Positions 42,246-50,200 of a stretch of 64,000 nucleotides of DNA are shown piece after piece; within the stretch, counting starts at the first letter, position 1; each line of letters opens with the position of its first letter. The translations under genes and the position numbers were made by a program. Origin of the DNA: Bacillota bacterium (GTDB lineage: Bacteria > Bacillota > Clostridia > Acetivibrionales > DSM-1351); NCBI GenBank assembly GCA_023415305.1, contig JAEZKZ010000013.1, forward strand, positions 46,270 to 110,269, in the 5' to 3' direction. The notes beneath the pieces were generated by a model, which searched no databases, was not told where the DNA came from, and saw only the letters and a list, made by a program, of their open reading frames with translations.

Positions 42246-42962
42246 TTATTTCTTTTTTGAATACGGACACACTTTGACACATATGCCGCAAACAGAGCCA
42301 CGGCCAATATTTTTAAAGTTCTGATTCATATATTCTGAGCATGCCTTGGCATCAACCATGTGCTCCCTTTCTACTCCCATGCTCCATTCACCTCCCGTTA
42401 AAGCCATTGCAGGGCAGGCAGTAACACATTTACTGCATCCGAAACACTGACTTTGCATTGGTTTATTATCACAAGGCAGCTCAAGGTCTGTCAGTACAGT
42501 TCCCAATCTTAGGCGGGGGCCATATTCCTTGTGGATAAACAGGCCGTTCTTACCAATCCACCCCAAGCCTGAATGCACCGCTCCGGTCTTATGAGGGATA
42601 ACTCCGCTGAAGGGCACAGTTGAAGTCGGAATGCTCTGGGAAGCTGCAATGGAATAGGCATTATAGCCCTCACGGTTGAGCAGAAGGACTACTCTCAGAG
42701 AAATCTGGTCAATTAATGCGTTTACTGAGCGATAATGATTGAAATAAGTAAAGGTAGGCTTCTGGTCAATTTCATCAATTATGGCATCAGAGAGTCTTAT
42801 CCCGAAGGTTACTGCATAGGGATAATTTTTAAGCTGCTGCGGAAGAAAATCTCTAATATTTGAAAATCCCGAAAAAGAGCCTCCCATAGTGTTTATAAGA
42901 GTCTCTATTTCCTTAATAACGTCATTATTAATCATGTTTTTATTAACTATGTCTTTAATCAC
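42246..42962 (-). CDS. 4Fe-4S double-cluster protein related to QueG
   Basis: A 238-residue protein with two 4Fe-4S motifs in its C-terminal part (CFGCSKCVTACPAMAL about residues 173-188, CGICVKVCPYS about 225-235). The N-terminal two thirds (GWIGKNGLFIHKEYGPRLRLGTV about 135-157) resemble the cobalamin-binding epoxyqueuosine reductase QueG family. It is shorter than true QueG (about 380 residues) and lacks its C-terminal HEAT-like repeats. Since queH is present in this window, a queuosine role is not needed; such short relatives are common in Clostridia and of unknown role, perhaps corrinoid-linked reductases. The neighbouring cobO fits a corrinoid link but proves nothing. Confidence 0.75.
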   Translation of the reverse strand: MIKDIVNKNMINNDVIKEIETLINTMGGSFSGFSNIRDFLPQQLKNYPYAVTFGIRLSDAIIDEIDQKPTFTYFNHYRSVNALIDQISLRVVLLLNREGYNAYSIAASQSIPTSTVPFSGVIPHKTGAVHSGLGWIGKNGLFIHKEYGPRLRLGTVLTDLELPCDNKPMQSQCFGCSKCVTACPAMALTGGEWSMGVEREHMVDAKACSEYMNQNFKNIGRGSVCGICVKVCPYSKKK

Positions 42963-43111
42963 TGAAACCCCCGATTCCGGTAATATGTTGCGACTTCCAC
43001 TTTACTATGCTATAATAATAAAATATTTTTATACTGATAATATATTATAGCATAAAATGTAACCCTGTTATATTACAGTATGTTCTAATTACAAATGATC
43101 CAGGAGGTATT

Positions 43112-43645
43112 ATGAATTCAGTAGAGAGCAACAGAGAACTTGCTGAAAACAAACTCATATTACTCTATATTATCAATAATATTGAAGCCCCGGTATCAAA
43201 TCTGCTTATAACTAAAATTATACTTGAGAATAAATTAATGAACTACATTTTCTTACAGCAATATCTGGATGAGCTTTGTGATGGTAAGTTTTTAGAGAAG
43301 TTGGACGTAGATGATAAAAAGGCCTATAAAATATCAGCCGCCGGAAAGCAGGGCCTGGATTACTTTATATCACTGATACCTGCCGGCACAAAATCAAGAA
43401 TAGATGAGGCTTTATCTGACTATAAAAAGCGAATCATAAATGAGACCAGTATTATAGCTGATTTTGTGGCAGTAAATGAAAATGAGTACATTACAAACCT
43501 AAAGATTTGTGAAGGAAGCTTTACTTATATTGATTTAAAATTGACTGTGGGCAGCAGAAATGACGCAAGAAAAATATGTAACAACTGGTCAGTCAACTCT
43601 GAAAAGTTGTACAAGAAAATCATGTCTGAGATTATTGGAGACTAG
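43112..43645 (+). CDS. DUF4364 winged-helix protein
   Basis: A 177-residue protein with the DUF4364 layout: an N-terminal segment LAENKLILLYIINNI, a winged helix with LQQYLDELCDGKFLEKLDVD (about 50-69) and KISAAGKQGLDYF, and a beta-rich C-terminal part (YIDLKLTVGSRNDARKICNN). Members are common in Clostridia and are probably transcription regulators; targets are not known. The ATG follows CAGGAGG. It is a single-gene unit ended by a bidirectional terminator. Confidence 0.88.
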   Translation: MNSVESNRELAENKLILLYIINNIEAPVSNLLITKIILENKLMNYIFLQQYLDELCDGKFLEKLDVDDKKAYKISAAGKQGLDYFISLIPAGTKSRIDEALSDYKKRIINETSIIADFVAVNENEYITNLKICEGSFTYIDLKLTVGSRNDARKICNNWSVNSEKLYKKIMSEIIGD

Positions 43646-43672
43646 ATATTTTTGAGCACCAATAATAAAAAA

Positions 43673-43705
43673 GCAATACTTCGTTATACGAGAGTATTGC
43701 TTTTT
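43673..43705. terminator. Bidirectional terminator after the DUF4364 gene
   Basis: GCAATACT (43673-43680) pairs with AGTATTGC (43693-43700), flanked by an A-tract and a T7 tract. Confidence 0.88.
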
Positions 43706-43708
43706 TTA

Positions 43709-43978
43709 TCAAGTCATTTTTAAACCGTGCTTCAGTCCTCTGACAAAGCATTCCTTAATTAATAGCTCCAGCTGGTAATTAATAATATCCACCCTGAGGC
43801 TTGCAATCTTTTTTTTGCCGTAGTCATCTTTTACATTCTGAAGATATATTTCACATAATTTTAAAAATTCATAGGTTTTTTCTACTCTTTGCAGAAGAGT
43901 CTTATCACTGATTCTTTTAATATTTTCGTTATCGATATATTCGTATTCGTAATTATTTAAATCAATTCCCTTTTGCAT
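43709..43978 (-). CDS. Hypothetical protein, 89 residues
   Basis: A small, charged, helical protein (MQKGIDLNNYEYEYIDNENI at the start, ELLIKECFVRGLKHGLKMT at the end). The ATG is behind GGAGGTAAGC, and it ends at a shared terminator, so it is probably a real gene. No domain recognised. It lies downstream of yhbY on the same strand, 110 bases apart. Confidence 0.6.
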   Translation of the reverse strand: MQKGIDLNNYEYEYIDNENIKRISDKTLLQRVEKTYEFLKLCEIYLQNVKDDYGKKKIASLRVDIINYQLELLIKECFVRGLKHGLKMT

Positions 43979-44088
43979 AGCTTACCTCCGGAAATGGGAT
44001 ATTAACTGAAATACTTATAGTATATTCACCAAACAAGCACTTCATTCCCAGAATATGTAAGTCTCTATGAGAATGACTCAAAAATATT

Positions 44089-44379
44089 TTATGGCAATTC
44101 GATTACGGGACTTTTCTCTGACTCCCTGTATAGTACAAACTTATTACCTATTACCTGAACTAACTGGGCATCAACAGCTTCAGCAAGTTCTTCAGCGACA
44201 GTTCGTGTGTCGCATTCAGCATTCCGTAGTACCGTTGCTTTTATAAGCTCTCTTGCTTCCAGGGCTTCAGTAAACTGCTTAATCATATTATCGTTGATCC
44301 CGCCTTTTCCAACCTGAAAAATAGGTTGAAGGTTATTTGCCAAAGCTCTGAGATAGCTTCTTTGTTTTCCTGTTAACAT
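44089..44379 (-). CDS. yhbY: YhbY/CRS1 RNA-binding protein
   Basis: A 96-residue KH-like CRM domain protein associated with ribosome assembly. Seen: MLTGKQRSYLRALANNLQPI at the start, VGKGGINDNMIKQ (GxxG-like loop) near 22-34 and VGNKFVLYR-type end (VIGNKFVLYRES). The ATG follows GGAGGTTAAT; between this and obgE lie 264 bases with repeated leader modules. obgE-yhbY adjacency is common in Firmicutes. Confidence 0.93.
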   Translation of the reverse strand: MLTGKQRSYLRALANNLQPIFQVGKGGINDNMIKQFTEALEARELIKATVLRNAECDTRTVAEELAEAVDAQLVQVIGNKFVLYRESEKSPVIELP

Positions 44380-44389
44380 ATTAACCTCC

Positions 44390-44446
44390 TAAGCCCTTTA
44401 GGGCTTTGAGCCACCATTGTGGCCACAAAATGTAATGAAAATTATC
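44390..44446 (-). repeat. Leader stem-loop modules, yhbY copy
   Basis: On the minus strand: ATTACATTTTGTGGCCACAA, then TGGTGGCTCAA, then AGCCC-TAAA-GGGCT, then GGAGGTTAATATG. The first part matches the distal ruvB module (22928-22966); the second matches the glgA hairpin. Confidence 0.65.
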
Positions 44447-44475
44447 TACTCCCATATCCGCAATGGGGCGAATAA

Positions 44476-44610
44476 AGGAGGTTAATTGGCCATGTGCGCT
44501 TTCAAGATATTTGATAGTATTTGAAAATATTTTGAATATTTCGCACGGCCATAAATTCATAGGTTGGCTTGACAGGCGAGCGTTAGTGAAGTCTTTCAAG
44601 CTAACCTCCT
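44476..44610 (-). repeat. Nested inverted repeat between obgE and yhbY
   Basis: Outer arms AGGAGGTTA (44476-44484) and TAACCTCCT (44602-44610); inner arms GGCC-GTGCG (44488-44498, two bulged bases) and CGCAC-GGCC (44542-44550). The outer arms contain a ribosome binding site sequence and its complement, so folding could hide or expose it. An open frame of 71 codons from TTG at 44600 runs through this area but looks accidental. Confidence 0.5.
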
Positions 44611-44643
44611 GAAATAAGTTCAAAAAATTAAGTTTCAACTTAT

Positions 44644-45921
44644 TTATCTCGTATAATCAAACTCAGTATCCAATATACGTACGGTGTCTCCCTCTTCTAT
44701 TCCCATAGCCTCAAGAGCAGCAATAACACCCTTTCTCTTCAGCGCTCTCTGGAAATATTGCAGAGATTCATAATTGGTTATGTTAGTTGAGCCCAGGACC
44801 TTTCTGACCCAATTACCCTCTACCACGTAAACACCATCTTCAATACGGATATCGAAGGGTTTTTCTTCCTCAGCAGTATATACAACCACTTCCTCCTTGC
44901 TCTCGTCCAGCAGGATAGTATCCGGAAGCGTACTTAAAGTGTTGGAAACGTAGTACATCAACTCTCTCAAGCCTTTGTTTGTAGCTGCAGATATTCCGAA
45001 AACCTTATAGCCCCTGCCTTCAAGCTCTTTCTTAAAGCGTTCATAATTGTCTTCGGAACCCGGGATGTCCATCTTATTGGCAGCAACTATCTGCGGTCTG
45101 GAAGCAAGCAAAGCATTATATTTTTCAAGTTCAGAATTTATAGTATCAAAATCTTCAATTGCATCACGGCCTTCGATTCCTGAAACATCCACAACGTGAA
45201 CCAGAAGTTTTGTTCTTTCAACATGTCTTAAAAACTCATGGCCCAGTCCGACGCCTTCATGCGCACCTTCAATAAGACCCGGTATGTCAGCAATTACAAA
45301 GCTCTTACCCTGTTCGATCTGTACAACCCCAAGATTGGGAACTAAAGTTGTGAAATGATAGTTGGCAATTTTAGGCTTGGCAGCAGAAACCATGGACAAT
45401 ATTGTTGACTTACCAACATTCGGGAAGCCTAGCAAGCCCACATCCGCAATCATTTTCATTTCCAGTAAGAGATTTCTTTCTTCTCCCAGGTCACCGCTTT
45501 TTGCAAAGTTAGGCACCTGTCTGGTGGGAGTAGCAAAATGCTGATTTCCTTTACCTCCCTTACCTCCTCTGGCTATTATATATGTCTGGTCGGGCTTGAC
45601 AAGGTCAACAAGGATCATTCCTGTCTCCTCATCTTTAACAATAGTCCCCAAAGGTACTTTAATTATCATGTCTTCTCCGTTTTTACCCGAACAGTTGGAT
45701 GGTCCGCCATCCTGACCAGGTTCAGCCTTGAAATGCTTTTTATATCTGAAGTCAATCAAGGTATTTAGGCCTTGATCCACCTGAAATATCACATCTCCTC
45801 CTTTACCGCCGTCACCGCCGTCCGGTCCCCCGGCCGCTATGTACTTCTCACGGTGAAAGGAAACCATTCCATTTCCGCCATTACCAGCTTTAACATATAT
45901 CTTAGCACTATCAATAAACAT
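44644..45921 (-). CDS. obgE: GTPase Obg/CgtA
   Basis: A 425-residue ribosome-associated GTPase acting in 50S maturation and stress response. Domains: glycine-rich Obg fold (1-158; FIDSAKIYVKAGNGGNGMVS), G domain (about 159-330; G1 GFPNVGKST, G3 DIPGLIEGAHEG, G4 NKMD), and the C-terminal OCT domain (about 345-425). The start at 45921 is set by GGAG 6 bases upstream; an ATG at 45933 is in frame. It follows rplU-prp-rpmA, the usual order. The 255-base gap upstream holds the rpmA terminator and nothing else recognisable. Confidence 0.97.
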   Translation of the reverse strand: MFIDSAKIYVKAGNGGNGMVSFHREKYIAAGGPDGGDGGKGGDVIFQVDQGLNTLIDFRYKKHFKAEPGQDGGPSNCSGKNGEDMIIKVPLGTIVKDEETGMILVDLVKPDQTYIIARGGKGGKGNQHFATPTRQVPNFAKSGDLGEERNLLLEMKMIADVGLLGFPNVGKSTILSMVSAAKPKIANYHFTTLVPNLGVVQIEQGKSFVIADIPGLIEGAHEGVGLGHEFLRHVERTKLLVHVVDVSGIEGRDAIEDFDTINSELEKYNALLASRPQIVAANKMDIPGSEDNYERFKKELEGRGYKVFGISAATNKGLRELMYYVSNTLSTLPDTILLDESKEEVVVYTAEEEKPFDIRIEDGVYVVEGNWVRKVLGSTNITNYESLQYFQRALKRKGVIAALEAMGIEEGDTVRILDTEFDYTR

Positions 45922-46119
45922 CTTATGCTCCATTCTCCTTATCAGTTTATTAAACTGAGTTTATTATACCCAAGTAACTGAATATTAAAAATACCTTGAA
46001 GTGTATGCTGTAATAAAAAATAAATTAATTACATACGAATATTTAGACAAAGTAACCGGATAAGCAAATACAAAATATACAATACAAAATAAAAAATTAT
46101 AAAAGCAGAAATAATTAAA

Positions 46120-46152
46120 AAAGTAGAAAATGCATATCACATTTCCTACTTT
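46120..46152 (-). terminator. Terminator after rpmA
   Basis: AAGTAG-AAAATG and CATTTCCTACTT pair with one bulge; on the minus strand a T6 run follows. Confidence 0.7.
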
Positions 46153-46176
46153 AATAATTTTAATGCGATAAATTTT

Positions 46177-46455
46177 TTACTCGGCAACTATCATAACCTG
46201 CTTCTTATCTCTGCCAAGTCTTGCAAACTTAACCTTTCCATCCTTCAGTGCAAACAAGGTATCATCAGAACCTATTCCAACGTTTACGCCAGGATGAATC
46301 TTTGTACCTCTTTGACGAACAAGAATGTTACCGGCTAAAACGAATTGACCGTCAGCTCTTTTAACACCAAGTCTCTTAGCCGCACTGTCACGACCGTTTC
46401 TTGAACTACCAACACCTTTTTTATGAGCAAAAAGTTGTAAATTAATCTTTAACAT
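46177..46455 (-). CDS. rpmA: 50S ribosomal protein L27, with cleavable N-terminus
   Basis: A 92-residue L27. The mature part begins AHKKGVGSSRNGRDS. Before it stands MLKINLQLF, the N-terminal extension of Firmicute L27 that the Prp protease removes between Phe 9 and Ala 10. The start at 46455 has GAGGAGGTG at good distance; an upstream frame start at 46473 lacks support. Prp is encoded immediately upstream (4 bases), so enzyme and substrate are made together. Confidence 0.97.
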   Translation of the reverse strand: MLKINLQLFAHKKGVGSSRNGRDSAAKRLGVKRADGQFVLAGNILVRQRGTKIHPGVNVGIGSDDTLFALKDGKVKFARLGRDKKQVMIVAE

Positions 46456-46459
46456 GAGA

Positions 46460-46792
46460 TTACACCTCCTCATCCATTACCTTTACATGTTTGGGGTAAG
46501 CAAGCTCTATCTGTTTGAACCCTATCTCAGCAGTAGCCATTATTATTCCGGCATCGTGCTTCAGTTCAGGCGAAATATCAACGTCTATGGAGCATGTCAT
46601 AAAGCCATGTCTCTCTTCAAAAAAGTCCTTGATACCGATGAGGTCTCCAAGAGCTCCGGCTGCTGTATAGGCAACAGCAGATACTGCTGCACATACTATA
46701 TCTCTGCCTTCTCTTGCGAAGCCTGCATGTCCTTTAACAACGAACCTTTTAATATTTCCTGCTTTATCCCTGCATATATTTACATTAACCAT
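46460..46792 (-). CDS. prp: Ribosomal-processing cysteine protease Prp
   Basis: A 110-residue protease that cuts the N-terminal extension of L27. Catalytic residues: GHAGFAREGRDIVCAAVSAV with His 22 and Cys 34 by my count. Located between rplU and rpmA as in other Firmicutes. The start at ATG 46792 follows AAGGG; a TTG one codon earlier is possible. The L27 extension motif is present downstream, which supports function. Confidence 0.95.
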   Translation of the reverse strand: MVNVNICRDKAGNIKRFVVKGHAGFAREGRDIVCAAVSAVAYTAAGALGDLIGIKDFFEERHGFMTCSIDVDISPELKHDAGIIMATAEIGFKQIELAYPKHVKVMDEEV

Positions 46793-46805
46793 CAATCATT
46801 AACCC

Positions 46806-47117
46806 TTACGCGTTAATCTTTTCAATCTGAACTTTTGTGTAAGGCTGTCTGTGGCCCTGCTTGTTTCTGTAGTTCTTCTTTGCCTTGTATTTGAAAACTA
46901 TGATCTTTTCACCCTTACCATGGCCAAGAACCTTACCGCTAACAGTAGCAGCATCCAATACCGGAGCTCCAAAAGAAACCTTACCGTCCTTAGAAACTGC
47001 AAGAACCTTGTCAAAAGTAACAGCTGATCCTTCTTCAGCAGCGAGTTTTTCTAAGAAAACTACATCGCCTTCCTGAACTTTATACTGTTTTCCACCAGTC
47101 ATTATAATAGCGTACAT
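46806..47117 (-). CDS. rplU: 50S ribosomal protein L21
   Basis: A 103-residue L21: MYAIIMTGGKQYKVQEGD at the start, and GHGKGEKIIVFKYKAKKNYR near 65-85, then the usual RQPYTKV end. The start at 47117 has GTAGGAGGTG; a longer open frame to 47264 runs through the leader RNA. First gene of rplU-prp-rpmA-obgE. Confidence 0.97.
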   Translation of the reverse strand: MYAIIMTGGKQYKVQEGDVVFLEKLAAEEGSAVTFDKVLAVSKDGKVSFGAPVLDAATVSGKVLGHGKGEKIIVFKYKAKKNYRNKQGHRQPYTKVQIEKINA

Positions 47118-47260
47118 TGATACACCTCCTACTAACAGTCTCGCCGACCTGAATGACGTATACACACATAATCTGCGTTCATCACAGGCAATAATCACAT
47201 TGAATTGCTTCAAATGACTATATTTAGAAGCCTTGGCCGAGCGGCTACCGATATATTTTA
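47118..47260 (-). promoter_or_regulatory. L21 leader RNA
   Basis: The 140 bases before rplU contain the paired blocks of the Firmicute L21 leader: GCCGCTCGGCCAAGGC near the 5' end and GTCGGCGAGAC near the 3' end, just before TAGGAGG. This leader is a known autoregulatory element of rplU operons. The assignment is from the conserved blocks and position. Confidence 0.7.
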
Positions 47261-47386
47261 GCACAACCTGTAATCCTTGTCAATCTCATTAATTCCAAGT
47301 GCTGCTTCTGACGTAATCCAAATTCTGCTTCTTACGTAATTCAGAGTGCTACCTCTGACAACCTGCTGATTCTGCTGACATATGCC

Positions 47387-47456
47387 GCTAAATTACCGCT
47401 GAATTACCGCTGAAATTATCGTTGAAATTATCGTTGAAATTATCGTTGAAATTACC
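47387..47456. repeat. Tandem repeat of 11-12 bases
   Basis: Six adjoining units: GCTAAATTACC, GCTGAATTACC, GCTGAAATTATC, GTTGAAATTATC twice, GTTGAAATTACC. They lie just downstream of the metallo-beta-lactamase gene. Upstream (47298-47350) the 16-mer CTGCTTCTTACGTAAT and a near copy add to the repetitive look. No gene is present in the gap 47265-47482. Confidence 0.85.
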
Positions 47457-47482
47457 TCTGACAGCTGATTAATTCAGGTAGC

Positions 47483-48427
47483 TTACTTACTGACCAGTTC
47501 AATTGTATGCCTTATAAGGTCTAAATTACCCCATTCTCCGTGTCCCGGTATCACTACTTGAGCATCGGGGTATTTTTCCAGAACTTTATCGGCAGAAGCT
47601 GGCCACATTAATGTATTGGCTTCTGAAGTATTTCCTTTATCCTTTGCGTCCAGTGACTTGATTAAGCAGCCTCCAAAAAGAACCTTATACTGAGGGAACC
47701 ATACTGTTACATTGTCAACCGAGTGACCCTCTCCAGGATAAAATACTTCCAAATTAATATTCCCGAATTTTATATTGGGCTCATGATCCAGGGTAGGCTC
47801 CGGTTTCTGAAATCCACTTTTTTCTGCTTCTATTACTGTCAGTTTTGTACTTCTTACATTAATTTTATTATCAAGCAAGGTATCAATTCCACCTATTCTA
47901 TCTGCATGAGCGTGGGTTATAACTGCCAGTGCAATATCCTTCTTGAATACACTTTTCGTCAGCTTGATCAGTTCCTTTGTCTGAGCATTATTCCATGGAG
48001 TATCGATTAAAATTAATCCTTTCGAAGATATGGCAATAACTCCATTTGAGGGAGTCCTGCTCCCGTTATAGTCTGTGTATGTAGTATGCACCCAAATATT
48101 ATCATTTATCTTTGTCAATTCCACGCTATCGGAAGTATCAGAAGCACTTTTATAAAAGTTCTCCTGCACTTTTATGTCCTCAGAACCATTTTCTGATGAA
48201 CTCTCGGCTGCTTTAATGCTGTCAGAACCATTTTCCGATGAGCTCTCGGCTGCCTTAATGTCATCAGAACCATTTTTCACTGAGTTCCCTGGTCCCTTAA
48301 TGTCTTTAGAAGCACTTCTCACTGAAGTCTCGGCATCCTCTGACTCGTTAGAACACCCTGTTGAAAAAAAGGCTAGAAAAAAGCATGCAACCAAAATTAA
48401 TCCTATTTTTTTTGTTGTTTCACCCAA
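47483..48427 (-). CDS. Subclass B1 metallo-beta-lactamase, lipoprotein
   Basis: A 314-residue protein. A lipobox STGC (Cys 25) ends the signal; residues 35-90 are four 14-residue repeats (SSENGSDSIKAAES and variants); the catalytic MBL-fold domain follows. Zinc ligands of subclass B1 are all present: THAHADRIGG (His-x-His-x-Asp), GEGHSVDN (His), GGCLIKS (Cys and the substrate-binding Lys) and IPGHGEWG (His). This set distinguishes it from glyoxalase-like MBL proteins and predicts carbapenem and penicillin hydrolysis at the outer face of the membrane. Start: TTG at 48427 behind GGAAGG. It is a lone gene between the rplU and rng units. Confidence 0.88.
   Translation of the reverse strand: MGETTKKIGLILVACFFLAFFSTGCSNESEDAETSVRSASKDIKGPGNSVKNGSDDIKAAESSSENGSDSIKAAESSSENGSEDIKVQENFYKSASDTSDSVELTKINDNIWVHTTYTDYNGSRTPSNGVIAISSKGLILIDTPWNNAQTKELIKLTKSVFKKDIALAVITHAHADRIGGIDTLLDNKINVRSTKLTVIEAEKSGFQKPEPTLDHEPNIKFGNINLEVFYPGEGHSVDNVTVWFPQYKVLFGGCLIKSLDAKDKGNTSEANTLMWPASADKVLEKYPDAQVVIPGHGEWGNLDLIRHTIELVSK
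48158..48325 (-). repeat. 42-bp coding repeats in the beta-lactamase linker
   Basis: Four in-frame units of 42 bases encode residues 35-90; the middle two are nearly identical in DNA. The number of units may vary between strains. Confidence 0.8.
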
Positions 48428-48487
48428 AGCTTGAGCCTTCCTTTCTAACGAGAATTTAACTGAATCATCTTTAGTAAACAGGCCTAC

Positions 48488-48532
48488 CTTTTAACCAAAA
48501 GTCTTTTAATCAAAAGTCTTTTAATCAAATTA
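48488..48532. repeat. 15-bp tandem repeat upstream of the beta-lactamase gene
   Basis: CTTTTAACCAAAAGT, CTTTTAATCAAAAGT and CTTTTAATCAAATTA in a row, in the probable promoter region of the beta-lactamase gene. Confidence 0.75.
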
Positions 48533-48580
48533 ATTACTGCTATTAGATATATTAATTTTAATTATCAGATTTAAATAATT

Positions 48581-50059
48581 TTATTTATTGGATATTATTC
48601 TGAGTCCTCCCACTTTCAAATCATTGACGGGACATACTGTTATGACTAAACCGGGAATATCTGAGTATTCCTGTATAAGCTTTTCAGAATAACTCTCAAT
48701 TACCGGAGCTACAGACGTATGTACCTCAACTTTTATTGCTTTTGCCGCTGCTGTTTTAATATATTCCCGTATTTCCCTAAGAATATTCATTGCATGGGTA
48801 TCGGTAGTAAAGACTCTGCCATTACCGTCACAGCATGGACAATCACAATTCATAACTGTAGCAAGCTCCTGCCGGATTTTTTTTCTGGTCATTTCAACAA
48901 GACCAAGGGCTGTCATTCCAAGTACAATTGTTTTTGTCCTGTCATTTTTCAGACTTTGTCTCAGCGAATCCAGAACCATCTGTTGATGCTCAGGATCGTT
49001 CATATCGATAAAGTCAATTATTACTATACCTCCGATATCTCTTAACCTCAACTGCTTTGCTATTTCCTTTGACGCCTCTATATTTGTTATCAGCACAGTA
49101 TCTTCCAGATTGTTATTTCCTACAAACTTACCGGTATTGACATCTATTACCGTAAGAGCTTCAGTTTTGTCAATAATTATATAGCCTCCGCATTTAAGCC
49201 ATACTTTTTTAGCAAGTGCCCACTCAATCTTGGTTTCGATCTGATAGTAGTCAAAAATTGCGTAGTCCTTCTGAAATAATTCTACACGGTTTTTTAGTAC
49301 CGGAGATATCATCTCAACCAGTTCAAGTACTTTGTAATATTCCTTTTCATCATTTATTATAAACTTATCAATATTCCAGGTAAACAAATCTCTGACCGAC
49401 CTGAATATCAGGTTAATATCCCTGTGAATACATCGTGGAACAGGCCCGCTACTTTCCGACTGCTTTATTTTGGACCAGAGCCTTGTCAAAAAAGAGACAT
49501 CTTCAACAAAATCAGACTCTTCCTTACCCTCCGATACAGTACGAACTATAAGTCCCATATTTTCAGGCTTCAGATTTTCTGCTATCTTTTTTAGTTTCTG
49601 CCTTTCATTGTCATTTTCAATCCTTCGCGAAATGCCCACATAATCGGCATTAGGAAGCAACACCAGATTTCGGCCCGGAAGAGTAATATGAGTTGAAACT
49701 CTTGGCCCCTTTGTACCAATAGGCTCCTTAATAACCTGAACAGTAATCTCCTGACCGACTTTAAGTAGGTCTGCTATATTATAACCTGTATAGTCACGAT
49801 ATACTTCTATTTCATCATCGGAATACTCTTTCTGAGGTATGGCATCACCCACATAAAGAAATGCATTTTTCTCGTAGCCTATGTCAATAAAGGCTGCCTG
49901 CATTCCGGGCAATACACTGCTGACCTTGCCCCTGTATATATTACCTACAAGTCCCTGATGATTCGTTCTTTCAATGTGAATTTCGGCTAGTTCTTTGTCC
50001 TCCAGGATTCCGACTCTGATTTCGCCGACATTGACGTCCACAATTATCTCGTTAATCAT
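48581..50059 (-). CDS. rng: Ribonuclease E/G family endoribonuclease
   Basis: A 492-residue RNase G-type enzyme. An N-terminal S1 domain (about 36-125; GNIYRGKVSSVLPGMQAAFI) precedes the catalytic part with TVIDVNTGKFVG and IIDFIDM (the two metal-binding Asp), and the zinc link CDCPCCDGNG (about 420-429). It lacks the long C-terminal scaffold of RNase E, so RNase G is the better name. It cleaves single-stranded RNA in rRNA processing and decay. The ATG has GAGAGTG upstream. It follows two radical SAM genes as in other Clostridia. Confidence 0.94.
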   Translation of the reverse strand: MINEIIVDVNVGEIRVGILEDKELAEIHIERTNHQGLVGNIYRGKVSSVLPGMQAAFIDIGYEKNAFLYVGDAIPQKEYSDDEIEVYRDYTGYNIADLLKVGQEITVQVIKEPIGTKGPRVSTHITLPGRNLVLLPNADYVGISRRIENDNERQKLKKIAENLKPENMGLIVRTVSEGKEESDFVEDVSFLTRLWSKIKQSESSGPVPRCIHRDINLIFRSVRDLFTWNIDKFIINDEKEYYKVLELVEMISPVLKNRVELFQKDYAIFDYYQIETKIEWALAKKVWLKCGGYIIIDKTEALTVIDVNTGKFVGNNNLEDTVLITNIEASKEIAKQLRLRDIGGIVIIDFIDMNDPEHQQMVLDSLRQSLKNDRTKTIVLGMTALGLVEMTRKKIRQELATVMNCDCPCCDGNGRVFTTDTHAMNILREIREYIKTAAAKAIKVEVHTSVAPVIESYSEKLIQEYSDIPGLVITVCPVNDLKVGGLRIISNK

Positions 50060-50137
50060 TCACACTCTCCATTTCCGGCACAGTTCAAGGTAAATCTGCG
50101 CTTTTAGTTCAAATGTATCCAAACCGGGGCAGATACA

Positions 50138-50200
50138 TTATAACGCATCGGTTCAAAGAAAATTTTTCGATTGTAGAAAAATTTTCTTACCATGTTATAA
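50138..50200 (+). repeat. TTATAAC-ended repeat, copy A
   Basis: Starts TTATAACG (50138-50145), ends GTTATAA (50194-50200). Inside, GAAAATTTTTC (50158-50168) pairs exactly with GAAAAATTTTC (50176-50186). Its right end supplies the stop codon of the gene at 50905-50195. It is the shortest clean copy of the family. Confidence 0.75.

Noticed and set aside
42246..42962. Calling the 4Fe-4S protein QueG
   Set aside because: It is about 140 residues shorter than QueG and queH in the same genome already provides the reduction step.
44381..44638. 85-codon open frame between obgE and yhbY
   Set aside because: It runs through inverted repeats and leader modules and ends on the yhbY ribosome binding site; composition looks accidental, although a TTG with AGGAGG exists at 44600.
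46473..47264. N-terminal extensions of L27 and L21
   Set aside because: They translate ribosome binding sites and the L21 leader RNA; the conserved proteins begin at 46455 and 47117.
47387..47456. CRISPR-like array
   Set aside because: Units are 11-12 bases, directly adjoining, with no spacers and no cas genes in the window.
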